From assembly GCF_003711515.1 (NCBI RefSeq), contig NW_021167079.1, forward strand, positions 4,722,677-4,786,676: a DNA stretch of 64,000 nucleotides. The letters are read 5' to 3'. The position numbers were made by a program, and so were the translations under genes. The notes under the pieces are model-generated. The model was not told the origin of the DNA. It saw nothing but the letters and a program-made list of their open reading frames with translations, and did no database searches. The first letter of the stretch is position 1. Every line of letters starts with the position of its first letter. This document shows, piece after piece, positions 45,493 through 55,754 of the stretch. This DNA is from Sodiomyces alkalinus F11 (Eukaryota > Ascomycota > Sordariomycetes > Glomerellales > Plectosphaerellaceae).

Positions 45493-48147
45493 ATGCCTTT
45501 ATGGCCCTTTCGGAGGAAAACAGGGCGAAAACGCTCCCGCAGCGGCTCCGCCTTGTCCGATGGCGACGCCCCGGTCCCGGTGCCCCAGGCCGGCAGCGAC
45601 GACCGACCTTCCGCTTTCACTCCTGCCACGAGAACGGCCTCCCAAAAGAAGCAACGGACAGAGCAGACCCCCCCGAATGCGCTGCACCGGCAAGCTCGCA
45701 CGTACAGCTTCTCCCCAGGACGTAATGATTCCATCCGCGCCCCAGGAAGGGTGACCTCGGACCCCCCACCACCTCGCTCCGAGTCACCCCAGGCGCAGTC
45801 AATAGAGGACAAGGGACAAGATGCAGCCTGGCCCCGCGTTCCGACCTTACATAAGAAGAATTCCGACCGACGTGTTCTCCGACGGAAAAGTACCAAGAGG
45901 AAGAGAAAGGACCCTGACCGCGAGGCCGAGATTAAGGCCATGAGCCACTTCGTGCCGGCCCGACCAGCAGTCGATTCGTGGCCTGGAGGCCGGCCTATCA
46001 GGGCGGAAAGCAAGAGGGCTAAGGCGGGCATCACAAATGCTGGGACTTGGAGTCCTACATCCGACGTCTCTCTGCCTTTTCAAGAGTCCATCCACTCGAC
46101 CATGTCTTCCGACTCCGAGCACGCCTCCTACAAAATCTCAGCTCTGGAAGCCCTTACCCCCCGCCCAACCCTGCGATATGCTGCCACCCCACGACGCAAT
46201 CCCTCCACAGGCTCGGTCCTCGCTCGGACATCCTCGCAGAGGAGGAAGCTCGTCAAGCAGGAACCTATACCAGAGGCGACCTTAAAGGCTCACAAGCGAA
46301 TAGACAGCCTAGCCGACGACCTCGACGCTGCTGGCTTACGGGAGCTCATGGAACGCGACAAGCGTCGGAGGGAAAGAAAACGGCAGCGAGAGCAGGAGCG
46401 CATTGAGAGGTACTTGTCCAGATGCGCAGAAAAACAGAAAGAAGCTGAGGCTGAAGCCTCGGCGAGAGGCACCCCATCCCCGCAGAATCTTGAAAGAGGT
46501 GTGATGGGAAGGGAAGTCCTTGGCCTAGGTATCGACACGACCTCCGCAGTGGTCACTTCGTCAAGGAGACGTCCATCAGATGACTCTATCCAGAGGTCCA
46601 ACAAGTCGCCCGAGGACGGCACGCCAGTTCAAGAGCCGCACGGCATCGATCCTCGCCGCCGCCAGCCCGAAGCTCTAAGCCACTTCTACAGGACAGATAG
46701 CACACCTCGAGATCCTCCGACTTTCACCCCAGAACTAAACCCGCCGAGCGCAGCCCCATCACCAGGCCCCGAAGACTCCAAACCGCTCAGGATGGCCTTC
46801 TTGCGATCGAGGAAGTCAAGGTCACGGACGACGTTGGCATCGGACGAGAGGCGCAATTTTTCGTCCTTGGCATCCAAGTCCAATGACTCCGTTTCCGGGA
46901 CCAAAAATTCCGAAACGAGTGGGCGAGGAGGAAAACGCAGTCTCTCGGCACTATTCAGGTGGGGTACAAAGAGCATACGGAAGAGCTCAGGCCCCTCTTC
47001 ATTCTCCAACACCTCCCGCGAAGAGATGCAAGCAGCGGTGGCCCAAGCGCCTGCGCCTGCGCATGCACAAGCGCAGGCGCACGTGCAGGTACAGGTACAG
47101 GCACTGGCACTGGCGCTCGCGCGGGCGCAAGCCCAGGATCAGGATCAGAAGCAGAAGCAGAATCAAGCCGAGTCAGAAAAATTGCAGACTTTACAGACGA
47201 CACAAATGACAGCACCTGGTGCCATGTTGACGGATGCCCCTTCTCCCTCAACAGTGGGCTCTCAGTCTAGGGCCATGGGTACCCGAGGCCCCAAACGGAC
47301 GCGGTCTCGTTTCAGGGAAGATCTACCTGAGATGCCGATATCACCCCCAGAGTCCCGCGTGGCCTCCCCGGAGGCCGAGGTCAAGGCACACGAGGTCATT
47401 CTGGAGGATACGGCTCCAGGGCTAACCTTAGCCCCAGCAATACAAAATAACACACCCACATCGAAACCGCAATCCGCGCGACAGACAAATATGCAGCAAA
47501 CATCAGCACCACTCCACCAATCTATGCAGGACTCCCCTCAACCGCACTCCATCTCCCTCGCGTCCATTGATTCAGAAGGGTCCTGGCTCTCCGGGAAGCT
47601 CGGGAAGCGGTCCTCCTCTGGCATGGGTATGCGGGACAGCCTCGCTCGCCACGCGAGGGCTAATCGGCGCCGTTCCCTTCATTCCACTAGCGGTACAACC
47701 GAGGACGAGCTTGTGGAAGACGAGTATCTATCCAATCTCGCCACACCGCCACGGGAAAGACAGCCGGACGAGAACGGCCAATATGGTGGTGGACGTCGTT
47801 GGTCCGAGGAAGGGCGTCCCAGCAGTGACGATGACGAGCTAGCCAACACGTATGGGGATGGGGGTGAGATGAGTGTGGGAACCGTCAAGAGTCATCACCC
47901 CCAAATACACCGTCAAGAACACCAGGCCTCTCTCATGAAAAGCCGCGAGGGCCTCGTCAACGAATTCGACGGGGACCGACAGTCGACGCCTTCGGTCGAA
48001 TTAGACTCAGATGAGACGTCTCATGTCGGGCGCGCGACCAGCGTCGATTTTGGGCGCAAAGGTCATGTCCGGCACGTCAGCGCAGGAAGCGCCAAGTTGC
48101 TTGACATGACTCCGCGGGCCAGTGCTGCAACCGAGGAGGAGAAATAG
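45493..48147 (+). CDS. large, mostly disordered, conserved-type fungal protein
   Basis: One long frame of 884 aa from ATG 45493 (MPLWPFRRKTGRKRSRSGSA); an in-frame ATG at 45463 would add 10 residues (MFHTSDSPWK), but the MPLWPFRRK start looks like the conserved beginning. Recognisable order: a basic N-terminus, ARTYSFSPGRNDSIR, KSTKRKRKDPDREAEIKAMS, then a compact helical block (about residues 265-325: RIDSLADDLDAAGLRELMER, DKRRRERKRQREQERIERYL) probably forming a coiled coil. Later parts are Ser/Pro/Arg-rich with phosphorylation-like sites and a Gln/Ala tandem (about 47037-47165). Basic clusters suggest a nuclear or membrane-proximal location. No catalytic domain is seen and the family function is unknown to me. 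Confidence 0.8.
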   Translation: MPLWPFRRKTGRKRSRSGSALSDGDAPVPVPQAGSDDRPSAFTPATRTASQKKQRTEQTPPNALHRQARTYSFSPGRNDSIRAPGRVTSDPPPPRSESPQAQSIEDKGQDAAWPRVPTLHKKNSDRRVLRRKSTKRKRKDPDREAEIKAMSHFVPARPAVDSWPGGRPIRAESKRAKAGITNAGTWSPTSDVSLPFQESIHSTMSSDSEHASYKISALEALTPRPTLRYAATPRRNPSTGSVLARTSSQRRKLVKQEPIPEATLKAHKRIDSLADDLDAAGLRELMERDKRRRERKRQREQERIERYLSRCAEKQKEAEAEASARGTPSPQNLERGVMGREVLGLGIDTTSAVVTSSRRRPSDDSIQRSNKSPEDGTPVQEPHGIDPRRRQPEALSHFYRTDSTPRDPPTFTPELNPPSAAPSPGPEDSKPLRMAFLRSRKSRSRTTLASDERRNFSSLASKSNDSVSGTKNSETSGRGGKRSLSALFRWGTKSIRKSSGPSSFSNTSREEMQAAVAQAPAPAHAQAQAHVQVQVQALALALARAQAQDQDQKQKQNQAESEKLQTLQTTQMTAPGAMLTDAPSPSTVGSQSRAMGTRGPKRTRSRFREDLPEMPISPPESRVASPEAEVKAHEVILEDTAPGLTLAPAIQNNTPTSKPQSARQTNMQQTSAPLHQSMQDSPQPHSISLASIDSEGSWLSGKLGKRSSSGMGMRDSLARHARANRRRSLHSTSGTTEDELVEDEYLSNLATPPRERQPDENGQYGGGRRWSEEGRPSSDDDELANTYGDGGEMSVGTVKSHHPQIHRQEHQASLMKSREGLVNEFDGDRQSTPSVELDSDETSHVGRATSVDFGRKGHVRHVSAGSAKLLDMTPRASAATEEEK
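47037..47165. repeat. Gln/Ala coding low-complexity repeat
   Basis: GCG/CAG-rich 6-bp units code for QA, QV, AL and QD pairs in the 45493 gene; likely length-variable. Confidence 0.75.
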
Positions 48148-49679
48148 CGAGCCAATCTCGGGGCCGATGGTGGCCTCGAGGGTTGAGAACAGAACATGAA
48201 CACGACAGCGGAGAGCACCAGTTCCGACCCAGACGCCAGCCATTCGATGCAAGACGACCAGAGCAGAACCGTTCATTCAAGCTTGTGGCTCGACTTTACT
48301 AGTTGACCATATCCCACGCTCTTTTCAACAAACTTTTCTTATTTGTTTACATCATACTCACTTCAGTCGCTCATTCCAACCGAATTTCCTTTTCACGAAC
48401 AATAAATGACCCAAGAAAAAAAAAAAAAAGAAAAAAAAAAAAAAAAAGGAAAAACAAAATCAAACAACAAGAACAATGCTTTGCTCTTTCGTCTTGCCTG
48501 TGCTGGCTCTGGGTTTCGGCTGGACACTACCTGCTCGTTTAACCATTTCTCGACTTCCTCGACTCACGCAAGGGTTACATGCGCTCGGCGCCCCTCTCGT
48601 CCATTGTCCATCTCTATCGTTTTCGATTCTCCGATACAGGAGCCCCCACGTCTTCATCTATACCACATACCCGCTTTATTGTTGATGTCCAATTCTGAAA
48701 AATAAAAATGGGAATCCAGGCCTGTTTCAGGGGGAGCGAAAGGAGAAAGGCAAGCTCAGAGCAAGACAAGGTGCCGCAATGCGGAAGATGTATATTTCTG
48801 GTTGCTTAGTTGCTTGCTTGACTTGGCCAGTATTGGCATAGGGGTATATTCGAAGGACGAGACGGCTCAGGTTTATTGCATCGACATGCTTCAATTTCAG
48901 TTAGGGAGGGCAAGCGGAACCTCCCTTGATGTTTTCCATTACCAGCCTTGGGGGTTTTTTCGGCGTCTGGTGACTCTCGGGGCAAGAGAGTTTGTGGGTG
49001 TTTGTCATGGCCCTGTGGTCACATATACGTTTGTATTCGAAACCTGTTGGGGAGATTATTGTCGAAGCATCTTCTGTACGGCATACAAGTACCTTAATTA
49101 TTACCGCACTTTGTATAGGTAAAATTAGACTGTTCGAATCGAATAACGTAGACGAAGCAAACGCGTATGGCAATTACTTGGTACCTAAGGTAAGGTACCT
49201 TAGGATGTCGTTCGGTTAAGGTACCTAAGGTACTTCCGAATTCGCGGAGGGGTACCTTAGATTAGGCGGCTATGTCGATAAACCACACGGTAGGTATTAA
49301 GTGACCTCACGAAGAGTTTGAAGGAGCTCTCTTCAGCATTGGATTCAACGTAAACAGATGCCATTCTTTTCCAGCCATCGACACTAACTAGATACCATAG
49401 ATTTGTTCAGCGAACAGGTGTTGTCAGTTGGGGCCATATGTTATGTTGTCCCACTCTGGGTCTTCCGGGTTGGTCACGCGGATCGCCAAGTCGAAAAAAA
49501 GCCGAGTAACACTACAAAAAAACCGAAGATGCCGAGTGTTGGGCCCCCTTCCGTGGCTTCCTACCAACCGTGACTCCATACCGAAGCTTGCCCGTCCCCC
49601 CTACGCAACCGACAGCCGACAAGTGCACGCGGCCATGATAGCGGCGGTCGAATGAACCCTGCACCTTTGACGACTGGTC
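48148..49679. other. intergenic region with poly-A tract and motif cluster
   Basis: Downstream of the 45493 gene are A-rich runs (48414-48450). The TACCTAAGGTA cluster at 49180-49260 is the densest on this side. Small ORFs of 60-110 codons match nothing. Confidence 0.55.
49180..49260. repeat. cluster of TACCTAAGGTA-family motif
   Basis: Four near-palindromic copies (GGTACCTAAGGTAAGGTACC, AAGGTACCTAAGGTAC and GGGGTACCTTAGATTAG types) within 81 bases. Confidence 0.85.
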
Positions 49680-50693
49680 ATGGCCGTCGCGACAGCCTTG
49701 CCCAGGCTCCTCCCCCGGCGAGGACACAATCTGGCATGGCACCCGTCCTGGAAGCGCACACCCGCTAGGTTGAGCCACGGCCAGCGTCGCACCGAGTCGA
49801 GCAAAGCAAGCCCGGAGCCGAATGACAATGATGTGCAGAGCCAGGCTCGGACACAGGCTCAGGCACAGGCACAGGGACACGAAAGCCAAAGCCCCGAAGC
49901 AGCGTCGGCCCCCTTGCCAAAGACGCAAGCGCAAGGGGAAGCGATCCCCGTGCCCAACACCATTGCGACGACCCCCCTCTGGCAACGACTCGGCCCGTTG
50001 ACGAGGGCGGCGGAATCGTACGGCCGGTCGCAGAGGAAGAGGCCGTACTGGACACAGTTCTGCACCACCTTGGTCATTTACCTGTGCGCCGATATCTCGG
50101 CACAGAGCATGGGGGGGGAGGAATACGCGCCGGAACGGACGGGCAGGTCGTTCATGATCGGGGCTCTCTCGTCGATTCCCAGCTACAAATGGTACGTTCG
50201 AAGATGGACTACCTATATGCATGCATCTGTGCGACCGGACCGTAGGACATTACCACTCACCGCTGCTAGGTTCATTTTCCTGTCGCAAAACTTCAACTAC
50301 GGGTCGAGGATGTTGTCGCTCGGGGTCAAGGTCGCCATCAACCAGGCCTTCTTCACCCCCTTGTTCAACTCGTACTTTTTCGGCATGCAGGCCCTCCTGG
50401 CGGGCGAGGGCCTCGGACAGGTGGCGGAGCGGATACGGCGGACGGTGCCGACGAGTGTGGTCAACTCGTGCAAGCTCTGGCCGGCCGTGACGGCTTTCAG
50501 CTTCACTTTCATTCCCATGGAGTACCGGAGCGTCTTCGCCGGGGTCATCGCCGTGGGGTGGCAGACGTATCTCAGCTTTCTGAATCGTCGGGCCGAGGAA
50601 GCCGAGGCGGCAGAAGCGAAGGTCGAGGTGGATGAAAGTCCGGTGGAAGGAGTACTTGTCTCCACGCCGTTGATGCCGAAAGCAGACGCCTAG
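49680..50693 (+). CDS. Mpv17/PMP22 family membrane protein
   Basis: Exons 49680-50191 and 50270-50693 encode 311 aa. The family is represented by peroxisomal PMP22, human MPV17 and yeast Sym1, small four-helix proteins of the mitochondrial inner membrane or peroxisome. The N-terminal 90 residues are Arg/Ser/Gln-rich and could be a mitochondrial presequence plus a disordered stretch. The family core runs from FCTTLVIYLCADISAQSMGG through NYGSRMLSLGVKVAINQAFF and FFGMQALLAGEG to LWPAVTAFSFTFIPMEYRSV and VIAVGWQTYLSFLN. The 78-bp intron lies at SYKW/FIFLS, is divisible by three and has no stop, so unspliced message would also be translated. The C-terminus is a Glu/Ala tail. Confidence 0.9.
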   Translation: MAVATALPRLLPRRGHNLAWHPSWKRTPARLSHGQRRTESSKASPEPNDNDVQSQARTQAQAQAQGHESQSPEAASAPLPKTQAQGEAIPVPNTIATTPLWQRLGPLTRAAESYGRSQRKRPYWTQFCTTLVIYLCADISAQSMGGEEYAPERTGRSFMIGALSSIPSYKWYVRRWTTYMHASVRPDRRTLPLTAARFIFLSQNFNYGSRMLSLGVKVAINQAFFTPLFNSYFFGMQALLAGEGLGQVAERIRRTVPTSVVNSCKLWPAVTAFSFTFIPMEYRSVFAGVIAVGWQTYLSFLNRRAEEAEAAEAKVEVDESPVEGVLVSTPLMPKADA

Positions 50694-51164
50694 AATTAGA
50701 TTGGGTTGGACAGGACATGTACCGCGGACTGGGTGTGATTTCAAGAAACGATACGGGCGCACTTGGTAGAGGGATTCCAGATACAGGCATGGCATAGAAT
50801 AGAATACCTACATAAGGTACCTAGATACAGACTTGAGAAACGAGACAGAATTGGAGACGGGTCCAGACACTGACCAAGGCAAAGTCACCTTACCCATCAC
50901 TTTCAGGAATTGATTACATAAGGTAACTAAGGTACGGATTAAGCCGACGAGTCAGAGCCGTGTCGATTTCACCCAATGCGCACTGTAACGCACTGTGTCC
51001 GACCAGAACCGAAAATCGGCTCAACACAGTCGTCCCCACGATCTTTTTTCATCTTCGACATTTACACATCACACTTCTCACGTCTCCTCCCGGGCCACGC
51101 CTTGAAATCTGTCCACCATCACGCTCTCTCCTCGTCGAGCTGTGACGGAGTTTAGTCTTTGGCC
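50694..51164. other. promoter region of the DHODH gene
   Basis: Holds TACCTAAGGTA-type motifs at about 50806-50823 and 50918-50935, followed by pyrimidine-rich DNA before the dihydroorotate dehydrogenase start. Confidence 0.5.
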
Positions 51165-52691
51165 ATGGCGTCGCCTTGTCTGCGGTGCGTCCGCCCGCAA
51201 TTAGCATTCCGCTCTACCAAAGCCGCCTTCTCAAGCAGCACACGGCCTCGAACACTACCTCGCACCCACAATCGTACCCGACGCCATGCCTCCAATTCTT
51301 CGTCTTCTTCTTCGTCGTCGTCCTCTTCTTCGACTTCAAAAGCCACCGACTCCCTCCTAGTGGCTCGTGCCAAAACAGTTCTCTACGGAAGCGCCATCGC
51401 CGGCTCCGTCTACCTAGCCTACTTGTATGCGACCGACACCCGCGCCTCCTTCCACCGTTGGCTCGTCCCGCCACTCATCCGGGCCTTCTTCCCCGACGCC
51501 GAAGACGCCCACCACGCCGGCACCACGGCTCTCAAGACCCTCTATGCCCTAGGACTGCACCCGCGCGAGCGTGACGCCTCCCTTGCCTCCGACCCCGCCC
51601 TCGCCGTCGAAGTCTTCGGCACCACGCTCTCCAACCCCATCGGCATCTCGGCGGGTCTCGATAAGCACGCCGATATCCCCGACCCTCTCTTCGCCCTAGG
51701 CCCCGCCGTTGTCGAGGTCGGCGGCTGCACGCCTTTTCCACAAGAGGGGAATCCCCGCCCCCGCGTCTTCCGCGTGGTCGGTCTCCACGGCATGGTGAAC
51801 CGGTTCGGCCTCAATTCCCGCGGCGCCGACGCCATGGCCCGCACGCTCCGCGAACGCCTCCGCATCTTCGCCCGCTCCCTCGGTCTGTCCGAGTCCCAGG
51901 TGCTCGACGGCGAGGCCGGCGTCAACCCGGGGAGTCTTGCGCCGGGCAAGCTCCTGGCCGTCCAGATGGCCAAGAACAAACGCACCGACGAGCGCGACGT
52001 CCACGCTGTGGCGGCCGACTACGTCTACTGCGTCCGCGCCCTCGCGCGCTACGCCGACATCCTGGTCGTCAACGTCAGCAGCCCCAACACGCCGGGCCTG
52101 CGCGACCTGCAGGCCGTGGGGCCCCTCACCACGCTGCTCTCCGCCGTGGTGGACGAGGCCCGCAAGACCGACCGCAAGACCAAGCCCAAGGTCATGGTCA
52201 AGGTGTCGCCCGACGAGGACGAGGACATGCAGATGGAGGGCATCGTGCAGGCCGTGTGCGCGAGCGGCGTCGACGGCGTCATCGTCGGGAACACCACCAA
52301 GCGGCGGACCGGTGTCGTCCCGGACGGCGTCAAGCTGACGTCCCGGGAACAGAAGGCCCTGATGGAAGAGGGCGGCTACTCCGGCCCTGCCATGTTCGAC
52401 CGGACCCTGGACCTCGTGAGCAGGTATCGGAAGATGCTCGATGCGCGGACGCTGCATCATTCCGCTGCTGGCGAGGCGCCGGCCTCGGGCGAAAAGCAGG
52501 CCGCCGCTCGCGACGACCCGGAGCAGAAGGTCATTTTTGCTACCGGTGGCATCACCAATGGGGAGCAGGCCCTCCGCGTCTTGAACGCCGGCGCCAGCGT
52601 CGCCATGGTCTATACTGGCCTCACCTACGGCGGGTCGGGAACCATCACCCGTATGAAGGGTGAGATGAAGAAGGCTCTGTCGAATGTATAA
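51165..52691 (+). CDS. Dihydroorotate dehydrogenase (quinone), mitochondrial, class 2
   Basis: One exon, 508 aa from ATG 51165 (MASPCLRCVRPQ). It catalyses the fourth step of pyrimidine synthesis, dihydroorotate to orotate, passing electrons through FMN to ubiquinone in the inner mitochondrial membrane. An Arg/Ser-rich presequence (1-60, with a Ser run) precedes a membrane helix (about 65-85, VLYGSAIAGSVYLAYLY). The TIM-barrel has the family boxes NPIGISAGLDKHAD, PFPQEGNPRPRVFR, NRFGLNSRG, VVNVSSPNTPGLRDLQ (the Ser typical of class 2), MVKVSPD, GVIVGNTT, then FATGGITNGEQALRVLNAGA and VYTGLTYGG for the FMN phosphate. The segment usually written GTVTP reads GGCTP here. An insert of about 30 residues (ASGEKQAAARDDPEQ) lies before the last strand. 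Confidence 0.96.
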   Translation: MASPCLRCVRPQLAFRSTKAAFSSSTRPRTLPRTHNRTRRHASNSSSSSSSSSSSSTSKATDSLLVARAKTVLYGSAIAGSVYLAYLYATDTRASFHRWLVPPLIRAFFPDAEDAHHAGTTALKTLYALGLHPRERDASLASDPALAVEVFGTTLSNPIGISAGLDKHADIPDPLFALGPAVVEVGGCTPFPQEGNPRPRVFRVVGLHGMVNRFGLNSRGADAMARTLRERLRIFARSLGLSESQVLDGEAGVNPGSLAPGKLLAVQMAKNKRTDERDVHAVAADYVYCVRALARYADILVVNVSSPNTPGLRDLQAVGPLTTLLSAVVDEARKTDRKTKPKVMVKVSPDEDEDMQMEGIVQAVCASGVDGVIVGNTTKRRTGVVPDGVKLTSREQKALMEEGGYSGPAMFDRTLDLVSRYRKMLDARTLHHSAAGEAPASGEKQAAARDDPEQKVIFATGGITNGEQALRVLNAGASVAMVYTGLTYGGSGTITRMKGEMKKALSNV

Positions 52692-53584
52692 TTGGGCGCA
52701 ATGTATTGGATAAAGAAAACAGTCTTGCAGTTCTAACGAAGTGCTTCTGGATACTGAGGACCATCCTGTGCTTCTGTCCCTTCGTTTTCTTTTCTTCGTA
52801 CGCCAGTCCAGCCCCCAGCTTCCAGCCGCCCGAATGTTACGCAAAACCTCACGATGGTTCCCAGCAAGCAGTGATAGGTCACCCTTCTTCATATATTGAA
52901 GCCGGGCGTCAAGAGCAGCACACTTTCGAGCCCTTCGTTTATTTCCCCCCTTCTATCCGGTCCATCTCTTTCTCGGCAAATCATCTGTTTGTGTCTGTAA
53001 CACCAGAGAGCGTCCCGCAAGAGACCATAAGACGTTACACGTTTTTCGTCGCAACGGCGCTGAGCAGTACTGCTCCGTACAGACATGAACTGTCATACCC
53101 AGCCTCTGGTCATGTTCCCTCTGCAGTCAAAGGCCTGGGTCCCTGCAGGCTGCAGCGTCTCATCTTGTCACCTCCGAACCAGCCATGGGCCTGCCGTGAC
53201 CCGAACGAAGGTTTGCAAAACTGGCCATCTTGGCACATCAAACAACAGCAGACAGCAGACATCTCTTGTCCAATTGTTGGTCGCTGCACCAGAGTCATCA
53301 TGGCGGAGTCCTTTGGAGGTTCTGTTGGTTGATGGAATTCTGGCGAGATCGGATTCTGAAAACAAAATACAGGGAAGTGAAAGTTCATGTTACGGCGAGG
53401 AAACAAGCTCATATCCTCGTTTACCCTTGGTGGTACTCCCAGGGGAGCGCAACTAATAGTAGTTCAAAGGGGAGTATATTTCGCTTTTTCTCAGGGGTAA
53501 TGCATACATCAGGAGGACCAGACAGTTGAGACTATCATCTTCCTGAGCTCTCGCAATTCTAACCCGAGAGCAATATGTTCCACC
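52692..53584. other. intergenic, no gene supported
   Basis: A 208-codon plus ORF from 52706 begins at TTG, has no domain and overlaps other frames; it is treated as chance. This region contains the promoter of the deiminase gene. Confidence 0.5.
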
Positions 53585-55504
53585 ATGAAACCATTCTTCT
53601 CTCTCCTTTCATGCGTGCTAGCCCTTCACGCTGGCACCACTTGGGGCCAGAATCTCCCCTACCGCCCGGAAATCCGTGCCGATACCAACCGGGACGGAGT
53701 GATCGACGATGCTGATGCGAAGGACAAGACCATCTGGACCCACGAGCGTGGTGCCATCTTCCTCCCTAGCGTGGGCGACAGCCTCTCTCGGTGCGCAACC
53801 GTCGACCTCAACGACGAACCCCTGAGCAACGATGAACTGGCGTATTGCCACGACGCGTCGGGAGACTCGGTTCTTGCGCCGGAATATCTCGCCCCGCTGC
53901 GTCTCATGCCACTGAACGTCTCAGACGACGTGGTCGGGAGGGTCTACGCCACCCCACGCGAGGCGCATGAGCGCGTGCGCATATTCATGTTCGTCCACGA
54001 CGACGACTCGGCCCCGCCAGAGCGAGAATCCTGGGCGTTCCTCGAACGCGGGGCGCAGATTTCCGCCGACATGCTGCGCCAAGGCGTGACCCTCGGCATC
54101 GACTCGCGCGAGTTTGTCAGGGACGCGGCCGTCTGGAACGGCACGACCGTTGTCCGCTTCGACGTTTTCCACGCTTCAGACCCTGATCAGGTCGTCGTCG
54201 GCGACTCCGTGGCCATGCAGGTGGCTCCCGTCCTGACGCACCATCACCTCCAGGAGGTGGAGACCCTGGTCAGCGCTGCGGCGGAGGAAGAAGGTGGGCG
54301 GTTCGACCGTCGAGCGCAAAAAAGGTTCAATGCCGAAGTGGATGAGGCGCGTCAGGTGGCCGGGATCGAGAAGGAGCTTCTCCTCCTCAAGAACGGCTCG
54401 GGGGATATCTGGGTCCAGGACCTGCTCGAGCCGGCCTATGCCAGCATGCCCGGCCCCCACGGTCCCATCGCCATCCGCATCCTGCTCCGGTCGGCCCAGG
54501 TATGGCGGGGCAGTGGTCGGCAGGTGTTTACAGACCTTCGAGGGCCGGGGATCGGGGGGTTCCAACCTCGGACGTTCGGAAACGAAGGCTTCTTCCACAC
54601 CATCGACAGCCTGGGGAACGTCGAGACGATCCCACCTTACACCTCGCGCAGCGGTGTGGGCTACCCCGCCGGCCGGGTGATCTACGGACAGCACTTTGGG
54701 CGTCACATCGCGCAGCCCATGCGGGACTTTTTCGAAGGCCAAGCAGGCGGCCTGCAGAAGCCGCTCGTCCTCAAAACCGGCTGGCTGCTCGTGGGCCACG
54801 TGGACGAATTCGTCCAGTTTCTCCCGTATGACAACGACCTCGGCTTCACCATCGGCGTGACCGACACGGAGCTGGCATACAGCCTGTTGGAAGAGGCGGC
54901 TGCGGCGGGCGAAGGGGATAGTCTGGTGGTGAACCCGCCTCCACCCCGCGACAACGTTTCGTTCGACGGCACGTTGCCGCACCTGCACCTCGACGTGACC
55001 GTCTCGGAGATGCTGGGCAACGGCCGACTCGCTGAGATCAATGCCTACGCTCAGGGGAAGATCGATCAGAATACTGAGATCCTGCTGGACGAGCTACCGC
55101 TCGATGAGGCAGATATCATCCGTCTGCCCGTCCTTTTCCAGAGTTTCGATGCGGGGGTTGATATTGAGTCCCGCAAGTCCCGCGTCGACGCGAGGAGGAC
55201 GGACGGATTCGAGGGCGAACCGGCTCTGTACTCGGCTCTTCAGGACGGCGAGCACATTCTTGGTTTCTTTAGTCCGGACGTTGTGAACGGTGTTGTGGTT
55301 GGTAAGCATTACTTGAGCCCGAACCCCTTCGGCCCGGTGGTTGATGGCGTGGATCTATTTGCCGCTGCGGTTGAGAAGGCCTATAGTCGGGCGGGCATGA
55401 ACGTGACCTTTGTCGACACGTTCCATAGCCATCATCTGGGTGGAGGGGAGGTTCATTGTGGTACCAATGCGCTGCGGGCTGTGGATAGTGTATGGTGGGA
55501 GTAG
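53585..55504 (+). CDS. secreted protein-arginine deiminase (PAD family)
   Basis: One exon, 639 aa. It converts peptidyl-arginine to citrulline. Signal peptide 1-21 (MKPFFSLLSCVLALHAGTTW, then G). Residues 33-47 (DTNRDGVIDDADAKD) form an EF-hand/dockerin-like calcium loop, and the following 200 residues correspond to the middle PAD domain. The C-terminal catalytic domain retains every key residue: Asp279 in GDIWVQD, His405 and Asp407 in LVGHVDEFVQFL, and Cys625 in GGGEVHCGTNALR, at the same relative spacing as animal PAD4 (Asp350, His471, Asp473, Cys645). SSPNPFGP-like SPNPFGPVV near 580 is also typical. It is much longer than agmatine deiminases and is expected outside the cell. Substrates in fungi are unknown. 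The start fits the signal peptide and a CACCATG context. Confidence 0.93.
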   Translation: MKPFFSLLSCVLALHAGTTWGQNLPYRPEIRADTNRDGVIDDADAKDKTIWTHERGAIFLPSVGDSLSRCATVDLNDEPLSNDELAYCHDASGDSVLAPEYLAPLRLMPLNVSDDVVGRVYATPREAHERVRIFMFVHDDDSAPPERESWAFLERGAQISADMLRQGVTLGIDSREFVRDAAVWNGTTVVRFDVFHASDPDQVVVGDSVAMQVAPVLTHHHLQEVETLVSAAAEEEGGRFDRRAQKRFNAEVDEARQVAGIEKELLLLKNGSGDIWVQDLLEPAYASMPGPHGPIAIRILLRSAQVWRGSGRQVFTDLRGPGIGGFQPRTFGNEGFFHTIDSLGNVETIPPYTSRSGVGYPAGRVIYGQHFGRHIAQPMRDFFEGQAGGLQKPLVLKTGWLLVGHVDEFVQFLPYDNDLGFTIGVTDTELAYSLLEEAAAAGEGDSLVVNPPPPRDNVSFDGTLPHLHLDVTVSEMLGNGRLAEINAYAQGKIDQNTEILLDELPLDEADIIRLPVLFQSFDAGVDIESRKSRVDARRTDGFEGEPALYSALQDGEHILGFFSPDVVNGVVVGKHYLSPNPFGPVVDGVDLFAAAVEKAYSRAGMNVTFVDTFHSHHLGGGEVHCGTNALRAVDSVWWE

Positions 55505-55754
55505 GCGAATTTACCAGTCTCAACTCTCAACAGAACGTCAACGGTCAACCACTATTTGGATGAGTTCTTTTCGTAAGTTCTTCCGTGGTCTGAAAACTCC
55601 GGACCTGGCCTCGTGCCCTCGTCTGTGAGGATCTACTCTGTCTGCAAAGTAGAACGGACTTTAAGATACGGCAGACTTGTGAAGAGGGGCCCAAGGGGAC
55701 AACTTATACAAGGCACAAAAACATCCGGTTGATTCATAGTTAACTGATCATCGA
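55505..55754. other. spacer downstream of the PAD gene
   Basis: Short 3' region. From about 55738 it shares sequence with the DNA after the stop of the small membrane gene at 56682 (AGTTAACTGAT...), marking one end of the local duplication. Confidence 0.5.

Noticed and set aside
52706..53332. 208-codon plus ORF downstream of DHODH
   Set aside because: Starts with TTG, no domain, composition like non-coding DNA; overlaps several equal frames.
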